Shown one piece after another: positions 13,630 to 24,336 of a DNA stretch of 64,000 nt. The stretch comes from Echinarachnius parma (lineage: Eukaryota > Echinodermata > Echinoidea > Clypeasteroida > Echinarachniidae): NCBI GenBank assembly GCA_037951105.1, contig JBAMJV010008219.1, forward strand, positions 30,001 to 94,000, read 5' to 3'. Under the pieces are notes generated by a model. That model was not told the DNA's origin. It worked only from the letters and a program-made list of their open reading frames with translations, and made no database searches. The position numbers were made by a program, and so were the translations under genes. Each line of letters starts with the position of its first letter. Positions within the stretch are counted from its first letter, which is position 1.

Positions 13630-14400
13630 TCATGGTAATCTTTATATCTGTACCATTTCTGTCGTCAATAACTAAAACAAGTTTAAACTTTAAACCTGTA
13701 TTTAGATCGGTTCGCCACTTCCAGGATGTGCCGATTAGCGAGGGGAGCACGATTGCGCAAAGGGCGAATGCATCCCCTATAAAGTTTATTATACCTTTCA
13801 GGTTGCACTATCGCCTGAGGGGAAGATATTCCGGAGATATCCGTCCTGAGTACGCATTTGAATGTGCCGATCGGCAAGGGGAGGAAGCTTCCGCATGGGT
13901 GGAACGGCGAATACAGCACCCATTACATAATCATGGTAGAATGTATTTTTGATTCAGCCATTAGTTGAGGTGAAGAAATTCCCACGATTCTCATTCCTAT
14001 TGCATAATATCATATTTGCGACGAATTGCGCGGGGAGAAAGCTTGCGCATTTTTCGAACGTCAAATACATTTTACGTTGCGCATTTGTTATCAAGGACGC
14101 ACTTGTGCCGATTTGCGCGGGGAGCACGACGTCGCATGTGTCGAATGGCGAATACTTCGCACGCGGACTTTAAAATACATTTTTGGTTGCGCTTTTGCTT
14201 GAGGGGAAGATATACCCTTTCGATTTCCTTTCGCATTATTTACGTGTTCTCTGCCTATTTGCGCGGGGAGCATGATATCGCATGGGTCGAACGGCGAATA
14301 CACCAGACATGACATGCATGTACATGACATGGTGGTAAAATGTATTTTTGGCTCAGCTATCTCTTGAAGAGAAGATCGTCCCAAGATCCTCGTGCTTACG
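13630..14400 (+). repeat. Degenerate array of two alternating modules
   Basis: Five copies of a ~50-bp CpG-rich module (consensus near TGCCGATTTGCGCGGGGAGC, then a GCGCATGGGTCGAACGGCGA-like part) start near 13730, 13865, 14018, 14106 and 14250. They are interleaved with four copies of a second module (like TGTATTTTTGGCTCAGCTAT then TTGAGGGGAAGAT) near 13790, 13940, 14175 and 14340. Copies differ at many positions. The open frames on both strands (for example 13632-13952, 14091-14426) are products of this repetition. Confidence 0.75.
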
Positions 14401-15115
14401 AGACTATAATATAGTGTATCCTTCAAGGTCCTTCGGCCTTGTAAATCGATAGCCGATGTGTCGATTTACATCATAGGAAATAGAATACACCCCATGATAC
14501 TCTAAGCCGCTGGTGCCGTTCGACTGATCTGGTCGTAAATAGAAATGCGAATTATATAGGAATGATTTGTATAAAAAACAGACGACATACAAAGGAGACA
14601 TGGAGATGGGGAAGAGGGAGGGGGGGGGGGGGGGGAGGGAGGGGGCAGATATACGTAGTCACGTTTCCGGCACCTGACTCGAAATCGATGGAAATTAATA
14701 CAGTATATTATATCCCGCATTTCTTTGGTGTGGAAGTTAAATTAAAAACGCAGTCATTCAGGAAGTGCATGATTATCAAGGCGAACTGCAGCATGACGTC
14801 AACACACAAGCAAACTTATTGGATTCACACCTTATTTTCTAGACATATCTGTTTGTATCAAAACTGTTTTTTTATTTTTTTATGAACGTACGTATAGAAC
14901 GCCTCTGGTCAAGGTTTGTAAATTTGCAAATATAAATGCTATACAGCCTTGAATATGAAGTAATACATGTTGAAATAACAATGAAAGAGTTATAGTTGCA
15001 TTATTCGTTCTAAATGTTAGTCAAAGTAAAACATTACAATATAAATTAAGATAACAACTTTTGAACTTTATGAGGTAGCTATGGGAATACTGCGCTCAGC
15101 CTTAATACATATATA
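14401..15115. other. No gene; G-rich tract
   Basis: A purine tract with a long G run lies at about 14586-14646. No gene, TIR or known repeat was recognised in the rest. Confidence 0.45.
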
Positions 15116-15780
15116 ATAGCTGGACTAGCCCGGTCGATTCCGCTGGCTCACTGTTTGTTTTAATGCGTCGACCGGGTGCAGCCGTATCTTGTATCGCCTG
15201 AGCAGCCTACCGGCAGAGGAAGATCGGCCCTGTACTGTAGCGGGGATTTCATTAATACAGCGTATTTGGCCGGGTTGACCCCTACCGTAGAGCTCTCCGA
15301 AAAGGCACTTTTTCAAACGACGATATCTCCTTTATTTTATCACTTTTTTGCGCTCTGTTTTTTGCAATATCATAGTAAATATCTGGAGTTATTGAATATT
15401 TAAGTATATTTATTATACGAATCCTGTAAATAATTCAATTTCTACGTTAAAAATTTGTTTTTTTACAAAGACAAAAACTTTGAAAACAACTCGAATTTTG
15501 ACACATAGTTTTATTTTTGAGCCCAAATGAAAGTCTAACGTATATAATCGCAATTTATTCTTCTTTCCGAAAATATAAACATGGGGGTGTAAACGTTTTA
15601 ATATGGGTCAGGATCCAGCAAAATCTAACACAACTACAATGTCAAAAACTCATCAAAACACGACCGTTGAGAAGAGACGATATCCTGCTCTGTGATTGGT
15701 CAGTCAGCGGCCGAGAGGAATTACGTCATTCCCTTCGGACTAGGGCGTATTCTGCTAGCGCAAAATAACTATCAAAGTGT
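15116..15780. repeat. Dispersed repeat shared with 20.3 kb
   Basis: Two blocks recur at 20.34-20.47 kb in the same order: TTTTGACACATAGTTTTATT with TTTGAGCCCAAATGAA (15496-15530), and TTTTAATATGGGTCAGGATC with CAGCAAA (about 15596-15622). The sequence between the blocks differs. Element ends were not found. The 15125-15310 part is CpG-rich with a short inverted pair (CCCGGTCGA and TCGACCGGG). Confidence 0.5.
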
Positions 15781-16160
15781 AACTTATTTAATATACAGTC
15801 ATAATTATTTGTAGTTTTACGGTAAAAACGGATGAAATGACCTTAGATAAACATTTGTAAGGATATCTAACAAACAATAACAACTTTCATATACATGTTT
15901 ATGAACGAAATTCAGTCAGGATATGATCACTGCAGTCCCACGTACTGTACTCCAAGTGTGGGAAAAAATGTTGAGTAGTGATTTATGTATGCAGGCATTG
16001 TTTACCTTGTGTTCGTCCAGTATGTGTGAGCGTGCTTAGGATTTATGGCATTTATTAGGGATACATTTTGTAGATATTTACACATTTCATGTTCAAAGTT
16101 TGTAACATTTGACTAGTAGGTGGCAATTTTTATATACTTTTAGGTACTGATAAGGAACAC
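15781..16160. other. No recognised feature
   Basis: AT-rich sequence without a recognisable gene or repeat. Confidence 0.4.
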
Positions 16161-16327
16161 TAAATGATTGGTAAAAACAAGAAATCTGGAAATGAAATCC
16201 CCCCTTTTAGTTTTACTGAAACAATATTATTACATCATACATGTATATCTCGTCATAAACATTGCATACATCACAAAGAGTGCAACACAAATATCTGCTA
16301 TGTTCAAAACAAAAACAATCACTCACA

Positions 16328-16590
16328 TAAACATACATACATACATACACACACACATACATACATTACACACATACATACATACATACAGACATACAAT
16401 GTATACATAATACAAAGTACATACATATATACATACATACAAACATGCATACATAATGTAAGTATACATACATCAATACTTTTTTGTAATTTTGTTTAGA
16501 TTTAATATTTGTTTATATTATTAAATTATTATTATACATACACACACATGCAAATGCACCTACACAACAACACATGACACACATACACAT
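16328..16590 (+). repeat. (ACAT)n and CA-rich microsatellite
   Basis: Interrupted ACAT/CATA tetranucleotide repeats from about 16328 to 16478, then a short AT-rich break, then CA-rich repeats from about 16538 to 16590. The overlapping open frames at 16164-16499 and 16168-16410 are repeat artefacts rich in His, Thr, Tyr and Ile. Confidence 0.95.
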
Positions 16591-16934
16591 ACATGTAATT
16601 GTAACACTTGGAAACAAGGAAATCATTTGATTTTTTTTAATGAAACGTGTTATATGAAAATAAACATGCAGTAGACATCTGTTAATAATAATAGCAAGTG
16701 TGCCATTGATACAAAGATATCACAATAATAAGATGTTCAGATGGCAAGAATATACTGTTTGTAAAAAGGCATTTAAGGATTCAATTATATAACATTTAGT
16801 CTATACGATCATAGAAAAGCTTTCTCCATGATTAAATAAGTGTAAAACGCCATGAGGGTATAAAGTAACTGTTTATGACACATTTGTGAAAAGCAATTTA
16901 TCATCTTACTAGATACAAAAAAATATCTCTAATT
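16591..16934. other. No recognised feature
   Basis: AT-rich sequence with no recognisable gene or repeat. Confidence 0.4.
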
Positions 16935-17145
16935 CAGGGCTCCACAGTCAACTTTTTTCTCAGTGGCCTAATTGGGCCAGTAAAATAACTTATTCTCCTA
17001 TTCTGTGGTCTGAAAGAAAAATTACTTGCCCCAACAATGTTATTTAATGAGTAATCAATCTGTTTGCCCGATCGGGCCACAAAAATATTACTTGCTGGCC
17101 CAAAGTGCAATTTTGTGTGAGTGTCAGTGTGAGTGTTGATCCCTG
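16935..17145. mobile_element. hAT-like short element with 7-bp flank duplication
   Basis: The left end CAGGGCTCCACAGTCAAC and right end (complement CAGGGATCAACACTCAC) form an imperfect TIR. TCTAATT flanks the element on both sides (16928-16934, 17146-17152). If one mismatch is allowed the duplication is 8 bp, the length usual for hAT transposons. The interior contains repeated GGCCA/TGGCC words. Non-coding. Confidence 0.7.
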
Positions 17146-17606
17146 TCTAATTGATAACAACCTTGACATAAATGAATCCATGAATCTAATTACACACTTC
17201 TGTACAATGTGTACTTGTACATGCAACAAGCTAAGGCATGGACTAGATGTAAACATGGAATAACATATTTACCATACATTACAAATTATCATTTGACAAG
17301 TGCACTGTTTGGATGATAAAAGTACAATTTTCACTCAACTTGTAAAGCAACTTGTAAGTATGAAACATGCTAACTTATCTGATCAATCACTGGATTGCAT
17401 TTAAGGTAATAATACTGTACACTGTTTTAACAGGTACACAAGAGTCATTGACCTCAGATTAACATGTAACAAATAATTACAGGGGGAAAAGATAAAGAAA
17501 ACAAAATCCACCTATTTTTCTGCATGATCAATATGGATCATGATCGAACAATGAATGCAGATCCGATAATCACTTACACCATTAGAGCTACAATGTACAT
17601 GTAAAT
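17146..17606. other. No recognised feature
   Basis: AT-rich spacer between two hAT-like elements. No gene was recognised. Confidence 0.4.
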
Positions 17607-17611
17607 AGTAG

Positions 17612-17907
17612 CCAAGGGCTCCACACTCATCTTTTTGCCTTTTTTTCCAGTCAAATGATTTTTTCCCTATTTCTGATCGCTCGATTAAAATATTCACTGG
17701 CCCTAAACATTTATTTCGTAATCTTTTTACTATTCAAAATATCACTCTTCCTGATCAAGCCACAAATTGCCTAATTTTGTCCATGTCATGTTGAAAATCT
17801 GCTTGCCCCCTCAGGCCACCAAAATATTGAATTTTATAAATTTTTGCTGGCCCAAGGTGCAATTTTACTGGCCCCAGGCTAGTGGGCCAGTGTGAGTGGC
17901 AAGCCCT
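17612..17907. mobile_element. hAT-like short element, related to 16935
   Basis: The termini AAGGGCTCCACACTCA and TGAGTGGCAAGCCCTT form an imperfect TIR, with TAGTAG on both sides (17606-17611, 17908-17913). The internal GCTGGCCCAAGGTGCAATTT matches GCTGGCCCAAAGTGCAATTT in the 16935 element, so the two are relatives. A further CAGGGCTCCC-like end lies at about 18007-18016 (minus strand) without a visible partner. Confidence 0.65.
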
Positions 17908-17913
17908 TAGTAG

Positions 17914-18569
17914 TCCCCGATATTAGAAAAGAAATAGCCCCAGAAATTTGAAGCCCCCGAAAGTTGGAAAAGTAGCCCACAAAAACTTTCATAAAATTCA
18001 AAAGGGAGCCCTGAAATAAAATATAAACTTTGTTCCTGAAAGAGTACATGTATAGGTAAAGGTACATAATTTCAGCCCTAATACAGAAACATTGATTTCA
18101 GTACATTAAAAAATGTCATACTGTAGACGGTATTCAAAGTCATATAGATCTATACTCACCGCTGAGTAGAAGCTAACTGACAAACTTGTAGATCTATATA
18201 CATACATGTAATCACATACTTACATGTAGTTGCCTTTCACAACAACAGTCTTTCTGAGCTGAGATTGCTTGCATGAAATGAATCAAACTGTTCAAAGTCC
18301 AAGTTCAGCTCAATATCTCAGCGATTTAACTGGAATTAAAATGTTCCTTCTTGTGAATCAAAGTTCATGAACTGTTCATTTCACAATACAGAAAAAATAA
18401 TTATCTGAACTAAGAATTATTATTTTCTTTTAAATGTTTAGTCTAATTTCAGCTTAGTCCTATTTTCTAAAAAGGTGAAGTATGTGTCCATGTTTTCATT
18501 TCAGTGTTACACATTTTCTCAAATCACAATGTGTCCAACTCCATGACTGTGCTAAAACAAGTAGTGTTT
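17914..18569. other. No recognised feature
   Basis: Contains several AGCCCC words (17935-18015) that resemble decayed hAT-like interior sequence. No gene was recognised. Confidence 0.35.
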
Positions 18570-18959
18570 CTACTGTGCACTAGAAATCTGCAACTTTGCA
18601 CTGACATTCAGTTTCTCATGGTCTTCCTGAAGTAAGACTTTACCAGCATACCGAAGATAAGTACACTGACAACAGAGTCCATTTCCTGATGTTGTTGTCG
18701 CGAAGCGTGATGTCGCCCACAAAGACGCTTGCCACATCCATCTTCTCGAAGATGACTGCCTGGATGACGACGCTCTCCTCCCCTTCCACGTCGCTGACAT
18801 CCGACATCTGGCCTACGATGATGTTGCAAATAGTAGTGCGTCCTTCAGCGACTCCGATGAGATCCCTCACCTCGCCACTGATTAAGCCACTCTTGATGTT
18901 TATCATCCAAACTTTAATGAAGATCTCACCATTGAAACGTACTTCATCACTCCCAACTT
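18570..18959 (-). pseudogene. Unidentified coding-like segment with a frameshift
   Basis: I do not recognise this protein. On the minus strand, about 18959 to 18670 is open and shows strong G/C preference at third codon positions, unlike the surrounding AT-rich DNA. The peptide is rich in V, I, D and G (for example KVWMINIKSGLISGEV, GQMSDVSDVEGEESVVIQ, VASVFVGDITLRDN), suggesting a beta-rich fold. Near 18655-18675 the apparent coding frame switches: the first frame ends soon after, while another continues as RYAGKVLLQEDHEKLNVSAK to a stop at 18570-18572. One indel would explain this. It could be a decayed exon, a processed pseudogene or part of a mobile element. The upstream edge is a stop (TAA) next to an AG that could be a splice acceptor. 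The plus-strand frame is also partly open but is broken by a stop. Confidence 0.4.
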
Positions 18960-19110
18960 AGGCTGAATTCATGTCCTTATTCTTGAATGTTTTATGATTT
19001 GTTCACACTTTTTGTCCCTATACAGAACTACAGCATCAATATCATTGTCAATATCAATGATTTAAATGTTTTCTCAAAGTCTATTAATAGTTGCCCCAGG
19101 AAAGGCGGTA

Positions 19111-19505
19111 TGTCAGGCCTGCTAAATGGCCTTGGGAAGGGTATATAAGGCCTGCCTGGGTGATGTATTGTTTAGTGAGTTGAAACCCAGACAGTCTTCA
19201 GTACAGTTTATAGTATCGTTTGCATGCTGTTATCTAGTGTTTCGTCGTATATCACCGTTACATCGATGTGTAGTATCGCAGTTTAGTTTGTACATACCAG
19301 TTAGTACAGTAATTTAATCCGCGAGCCGATCGCCAGCAAGCACCTATCACCAGCGGACCAGGACCCCGGGAGATCTGGCCGTCCCGTCAGCTCAGCAGTA
19401 TGTCTGTAGCGTGGGCCAACCGCAGACGCCGGCGGGAGCATCGCAATCGCATCAGGAGCGCCGCTGTCGTCAGGGAGTAAGGTGAGGGTGACCGATCCTG
19501 TGACA
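19111..19505 (+). promoter_or_regulatory. LTR-like or core-promoter-like segment with TATA box
   Basis: A consensus TATA box (TATATAA, 19142-19148) sits in GC-richer context. The 395-bp interval begins TGTCAGG and ends CCTGTGACA. Such TGTCA...TGACA ends are common for LTRs of Ty3-type retrotransposons, and a purine stretch (AGGAAAGGCGG) precedes it as a polypurine tract would. No 4-6 bp target duplication, primer-binding site or second LTR was seen, so a solo or partial LTR is only one reading. The alternative is a host promoter with a 5' exon. An ATG at 19400 opens a 26-codon Arg-rich frame (ANRRRRREHRNR) that stops just before a donor-like AAGGTGAGG. Confidence applies to promoter-like character, not to either identity. 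Confidence 0.4.
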
Positions 19506-20340
19506 ACATGATCACATCCCCATCCACCGAACCGATACTGAATGTCGGGCCACAGCTAGAGAAGAAAGAGGGGAAGAAAAAAAAAACAATCAACATTCCG
19601 CAAGAATTCTAGACATAGCATGAATCTGAGCATTGTATGCACTGTCAGTATTTTAACAGCAGAGCCAAATTTAAAGACACGTATGTCGAGTCAGAATATT
19701 CCGATCAGCAAAATGAAGAAAACAAAAATGGCTTGTCTCATTATTAATTAGTCTACGACAACATTTCCTTTAAATTTTGTGCAATGATTTTGCATCATCA
19801 TGATCATGCATTTATAGTATGGGAACAGTACGGATTGAGCAAGATAAAATGTAAAGCAGCCATCACAGATCATGAATAAAATTCAGACAGCCTAGACTTT
19901 GTTTTACAACTACAACTACAAACTACAAGTACAATAGAATAGTACAAACAACAAGAAAAGTAAACTTCAATTGTGTATACACATACAGTATACTCACTGT
20001 CTCTCACACTCAGTCTCACAAGTCACAAACTTAGAAAAATGCCGACCTAGGCCAATATATATATATCTATAATCATGCCGTGGTATGGGTTAAACAATGG
20101 ATGTCGATGTCGACAAATTCAATATTTTCTAAGCGCAGAGACAGTCAAGACGAGTTTAGAACAAACAAATCAAATATCCATCACCAATTTCAATAGGTGG
20201 GGCAACATCGAATCTCCAAAACAAGTCTAGCTCCGCGAATGCAGGACGAAATTTCACGCTTATGCGAAGGTCACGTGACACAGCATACAGCTTTCGTAGC
20301 TCATTCTAATAATTTTTCGGATTTAGCACCAACTTTGACT
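19506..20340. other. No recognised gene
   Basis: An A-rich run lies at about 19576-19590 and ACAACT repeats at 19905-19945. Nothing else was recognised. Confidence 0.4.
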
Positions 20341-20560
20341 CAAAATTTGACACATAGTTTTATTTTTGAGCCCAAATGAATTTGGTGTCAAAATTTGCGC
20401 CACGATATTGGCTTTCCAGTGCACATAAAATTTATTTAATCCATGTTTAATATGGGTCAGGATCCAGCAAAGTTTGAGGGCATGCAAAATAATTTTTTTT
20501 TCAATAACCCTTCTTTGAAGCAGCATAACTTTGCACAAATACATCATATTTGGTCAGAAA
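20341..20560. repeat. Dispersed repeat shared with 15.5 kb
   Basis: AAATTTGACACATAGTTTTA with TTTTTGAGCCCAAATGAA (20343-20380) and GTTTAATATGGGTCAGGATC with CAGCAAA (about 20444-20470) match the blocks at 15.5-15.6 kb, with a spacer of different sequence and similar length. The element type is unknown. Confidence 0.5.
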
Positions 20561-21383
20561 ATGAACGAAATGATACATTGATTATTGCTCTTCAAACTTA
20601 CCATAACATTGTGTCGGCAGGAATCCCATTTTGTGTTTCAGGCCACCGGTAATCACGACGTGCATATTCCACACATTATCAACATCAACGCTAGAACGCT
20701 AGAGGGCGCTATAGGGCGTTGATAATGAACTAGACGTGTTTTTATTCCTCTGCTATTTGGCTGTGAGCGTCGGCTTTCCTCGCGAAAAGGACAAGCAATT
20801 GTTTAAAAACAGAATTTCACAGAAAACCGATCATTAAGTATGTATCTTCTTTGAAATGCGTATCAATAATGTTTTAGCCATTACACGTCCACCCTCGCGT
20901 TTTACTACGACCTGCAGCCCCCATCTGTATGTCGCTGCATATGATTCGTGGGGCAATCGTTCCCAATCTACCGTAACATTTTACACCACTGCCAATAAAT
21001 TAACGCGATCTGCGTTGGCCGCGCTTGACCTCGCAGTAATAAAACGTATATCACTGGTTCCCTCGACGAGTGACCTCCCCTTTTCTTGAAGTAACGAAAC
21101 CTTTCCTTTACTACAATTAAAGGCACTTTCACATGGTTGTGGTTGGGTTAATTTTCAAAGATGTAATATTTCCAGGTTCTCAGCACGACACGTGAGCGCG
21201 TGAGTGCGCGCTTGCGTGCGTGCGTGCATGCAATCAAGCGTTTCATTATTAGTTTAGTTGTATCTAATTGCATATAGTTATTGGCAGCGTATAGGAATGT
21301 GTATCAGATTATGCACGTTATTTCAATGGATTTATGTGTATGTACAGCGGAACTATCACTGTTCAGCCACGTACGATTTTCTA
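20561..21383. other. No recognised gene; small inverted repeat
   Basis: ATTATCAAC (about 20676) and GTTGATAAT (about 20719) form a short inverted pair around GCGCTATAGGGCG. A G/T/C-rich run of GCGTGCGTGC type lies at about 21190-21232. An open frame of 77 codons (20856-21089) is unrecognised. Confidence 0.35.
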
Positions 21384-21385
21384 TA

Positions 21386-22376
21386 CTCCGCAAAAAAAGA
21401 AACTGGACACTTGTATAAGTTGAACTATTTCATATTAAAGTACGATAAAGTGTAGATTATCATATATCAAATTAAAGGGAATTTAGTCCTCTGCAGGCAG
21501 GGTATAAATTAAAGGTGTAATCGTTCATGCATGAAATGCCATGGTCAATTAACAATAGCAAGGTCTGTTTTCAAAAATAGCAAAAACAATGGAGGACCAC
21601 ACCATTCGACTGAAATGATCAGGATGATAGTAAGCGTTTTACTTAAAACAAGATGTGCGGGGCAAGTAAATTATGACATTATTTAACTTTATTGTTATGA
21701 ACAAACTCTGAAAATACAAATTTGTCAATAAAACAGGACCAGGTTATGAGAGCATCATCATACTGGTCAGTATTATAGAGGCATGAAGCTTGTCTGTTTG
21801 AGTGTGTCCCCTGCAATTTTAACCATATTTACCTATAGAGAAATGTCTGCCCAACTGTTTGACCAATGGTGACATCAGGTTTTGAAGATCTTTGGACTAC
21901 GGTAAAATTCTTGAGAAGAATTTATACCATTTTTCATGCTGAAATAAGGGCACAAACTGTGGTTTCGACTAATAAAACCTTTGCCATGGAATTCCCCATT
22001 TTGTTACTTTTGGATGAAAATAAAACCTATAATGTTCACAATTTGTCTTCATTCATACTTTTTATTGAGATGAAGATAGAAAAGGTCACATTTGTATTAA
22101 AAAATTATGTCATGTCATAAACATAGCGTTTTATATTATGCTTATCAACATTTATATGGTTGAGTGGATGTTCCATTTTTGCTATTTTTGAAAACAGACC
22201 TTGCTGTGGTTAATTGACCGTGACAAGTCATGCATGAATGATTTCATCTTGAGTTCATGCTAATATTGAAGAGGGTCGTTTTATCTTTAATTTGATATAC
22301 AATATCATATATTTTATCGTAAATGAATATGAAATATTTGGTCTTATACAAGTGTCCAGTTTCTTTTTTTGCGGAG
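21386..22376. mobile_element. Tc1/mariner-like element with long TIRs, non-autonomous
   Basis: 991-bp element flanked by TA (21384-21385 and 22377-22378). The outer TIR is CTCCGCAAAAAAAGAAACTG followed by GACACTTGTATAAG, mirrored at the right end by CAGTTTCTTTTTTTGCGGAG. Homology between the ends continues inward for roughly 200 bp, including AGGTCTGTTTTCAAAAATAG at the left and its complement near 22185-22204. The central open frame (84 codons, 21866-22120) has no catalytic triad or HTH that I can see, so the copy is non-autonomous. The superfamily is inferred from the TA duplication and TIR style. Confidence 0.88.
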
Positions 22377-22378
22377 TA

Positions 22379-23567
22379 CATGCATTTGTTGAATGTATTC
22401 ATCAATATAGAATGTAATCGTTACAATAGAAATAACTCTGTTCTGGAAAATTGTACACGGCATTTTCCTTTAAAACACAGTTACTTACTATACCCTGTAA
22501 TTATGTTCCTTTTAGTGTGCTAGCATGGTTACCAGCCGCTTTGACTTATTTTCTTTTGCGCTACGTATAACGCGTGTTTATTGTATTCATTCGGCCCTTC
22601 GATAATCTGAATTCTGAAGATAATATAAATGCATGGCGAGATTGGAGGTAGGCTACACTGCAACGTACGGGACACGGTTCATTCACCCTGCTAGTATTAG
22701 ACCTGATGTACTAAAATATTGTTTTACATGAGTGTATCATTGAGAAGAAATACAATACTGCCTTGAAGCAAGGTCAGGTGGAGATTTGTTTCAACCCAGC
22801 CATCGCCTTGTGAGATTATTGTGTTTCATTCTCTTAATGCCTCGTGCCATCAATCACCGCGTGTACACTCCACGGACTTGATGTTCCAATTGCGCATCGT
22901 TAACCCTTCGCGTGTTTCTGTTCGCTGCTTCACAAGGTTGTATTACATGTGTTTAACAGTGCAATACACGATCGTAAACGTGTCAAAGTGGGGATCAGTG
23001 AACATCGCTTTGAGAGTAAATTTGAACCGGTCGTATAGGGTCTAGGTCGGTTTATATTTCACATCCATTTACGAGTTGACCCTAATAACCCTCAAAAAGG
23101 CCAACTGAAGATTTAACTCTACAGGTAAAAATCGAATACAAAATAACTGCACAGACCTGTTGTTTATTGTGTCAGCAGCACGTAATATATAGAGGATTCA
23201 GACACGGAATTAAACCTTCCCTCAATACCATATATTTGTGTCACAACAACAACCTAAATACATGATTACTATATCCCGTTAAACTGTTTCGTACAATTGG
23301 TAATTCAAATCCAAATCATGGAAATAAATTGTCGCAGCAATCTGTTTAACACCATCTATACATAACAAATTTTGAATGGTTGACGAGGGTCTATATTTTT
23401 ATTACAAGATGATAAATATAAAAATGAGTGTATTTTGGTACAATCTGGTCAAAATATTGTTGTTATTGAGCTTGATTAATAACCTTTCACTTGGTGAAAT
23501 TGATACACTACAATTCAGCATTAAAATAGGTAACCTCCAGAAAGAAAGATGCTTGTATTACATTTGA
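22379..23567. other. No recognised feature
   Basis: AT-rich sequence. Short unrecognised open frames only (74 codons or less). Confidence 0.4.
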
Positions 23568-23585
23568 TTAAAGTGATCCATTAAC

Positions 23586-24117
23586 CAGTCAGGACCACTT
23601 TCGCAAAACCGCTATCGGCCAAAATAGCGGAAAAGCACTATTCCGCGGTTATCACGTGACACGCAGTAATATGCGTCATTTTCGGTTCCACGTGTTGTGG
23701 CAATGGGGATATTTGTGCAACGACTACATTCAATTAAACTACATTTATTTTCGCCCAATGTTCTGGACAGATTATCTAAATAGTAAATGTGTAGCATCCT
23801 TGATAATTAAACTAATGGTGTGTAGTTTGTCTAAATGATCTGGCCAAAACATTTTAAGAAAATCTTGCTCGATTATGCGGGTTCGTTTTTCAAATAAACG
23901 GTTGATTCGCGCATAGACTTACGCGACAGGTGTTTGATGCCGTACGAAGCCGCATATATGTAAAACACAGCTGTACACAATTCTATTTTGTTTCGATCAC
24001 CGATAGTATCGCATGGTACTATCGCCACGATATATGCGCCATTTAGCGACATTGATTGGAGAATAGTGGGAAACCGATATTTTCACGATAGTGGAAAAGC
24101 GAAAGTGGTCCTGACTG
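23586..24117. mobile_element. DNA transposon with 19-bp perfect TIR and 5-bp TTAAC duplication
   Basis: CAGTCAGGACCACTTTCGC at the left is exactly matched by its complement at the right (24099-24117), and TTAAC flanks both sides (23581-23585, 24118-24122). The interior is CpG-containing with short inverted words (CGCTATCGGCC, GATAGTGG) and no transposase. It sits inside the terminal repeat of a family D element, which gives a clear insertion order. The superfamily is undetermined. Reading the site as TTAA with one extra C is an alternative. Confidence 0.88.
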
Positions 24118-24336
24118 TTAACTTTACAATTTGTTTTTCTTCCAAAAGTACTATTTCAGACTTCAATCATATACAAAATTATTTTTAAGGTTCTTGAGAA
24201 TGATATGTGAGATTCTCATTAAATAGACTAATGTTTACCGACTGCGAAAACAGAGAAAATCTATGCCTGGTTTTATTCCGATCGTTTGCGTGAAGTACAC
24301 GAATTCGAATACTATAATTGTTAAATGGTGAATGGT

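Noticed and set aside
18689..18961. 90-codon plus-strand frame opposite the coding-like patch
   Set aside because: The minus-strand frame has better codon-position bias and amino acid balance. The best-looking plus frame is broken by a stop.
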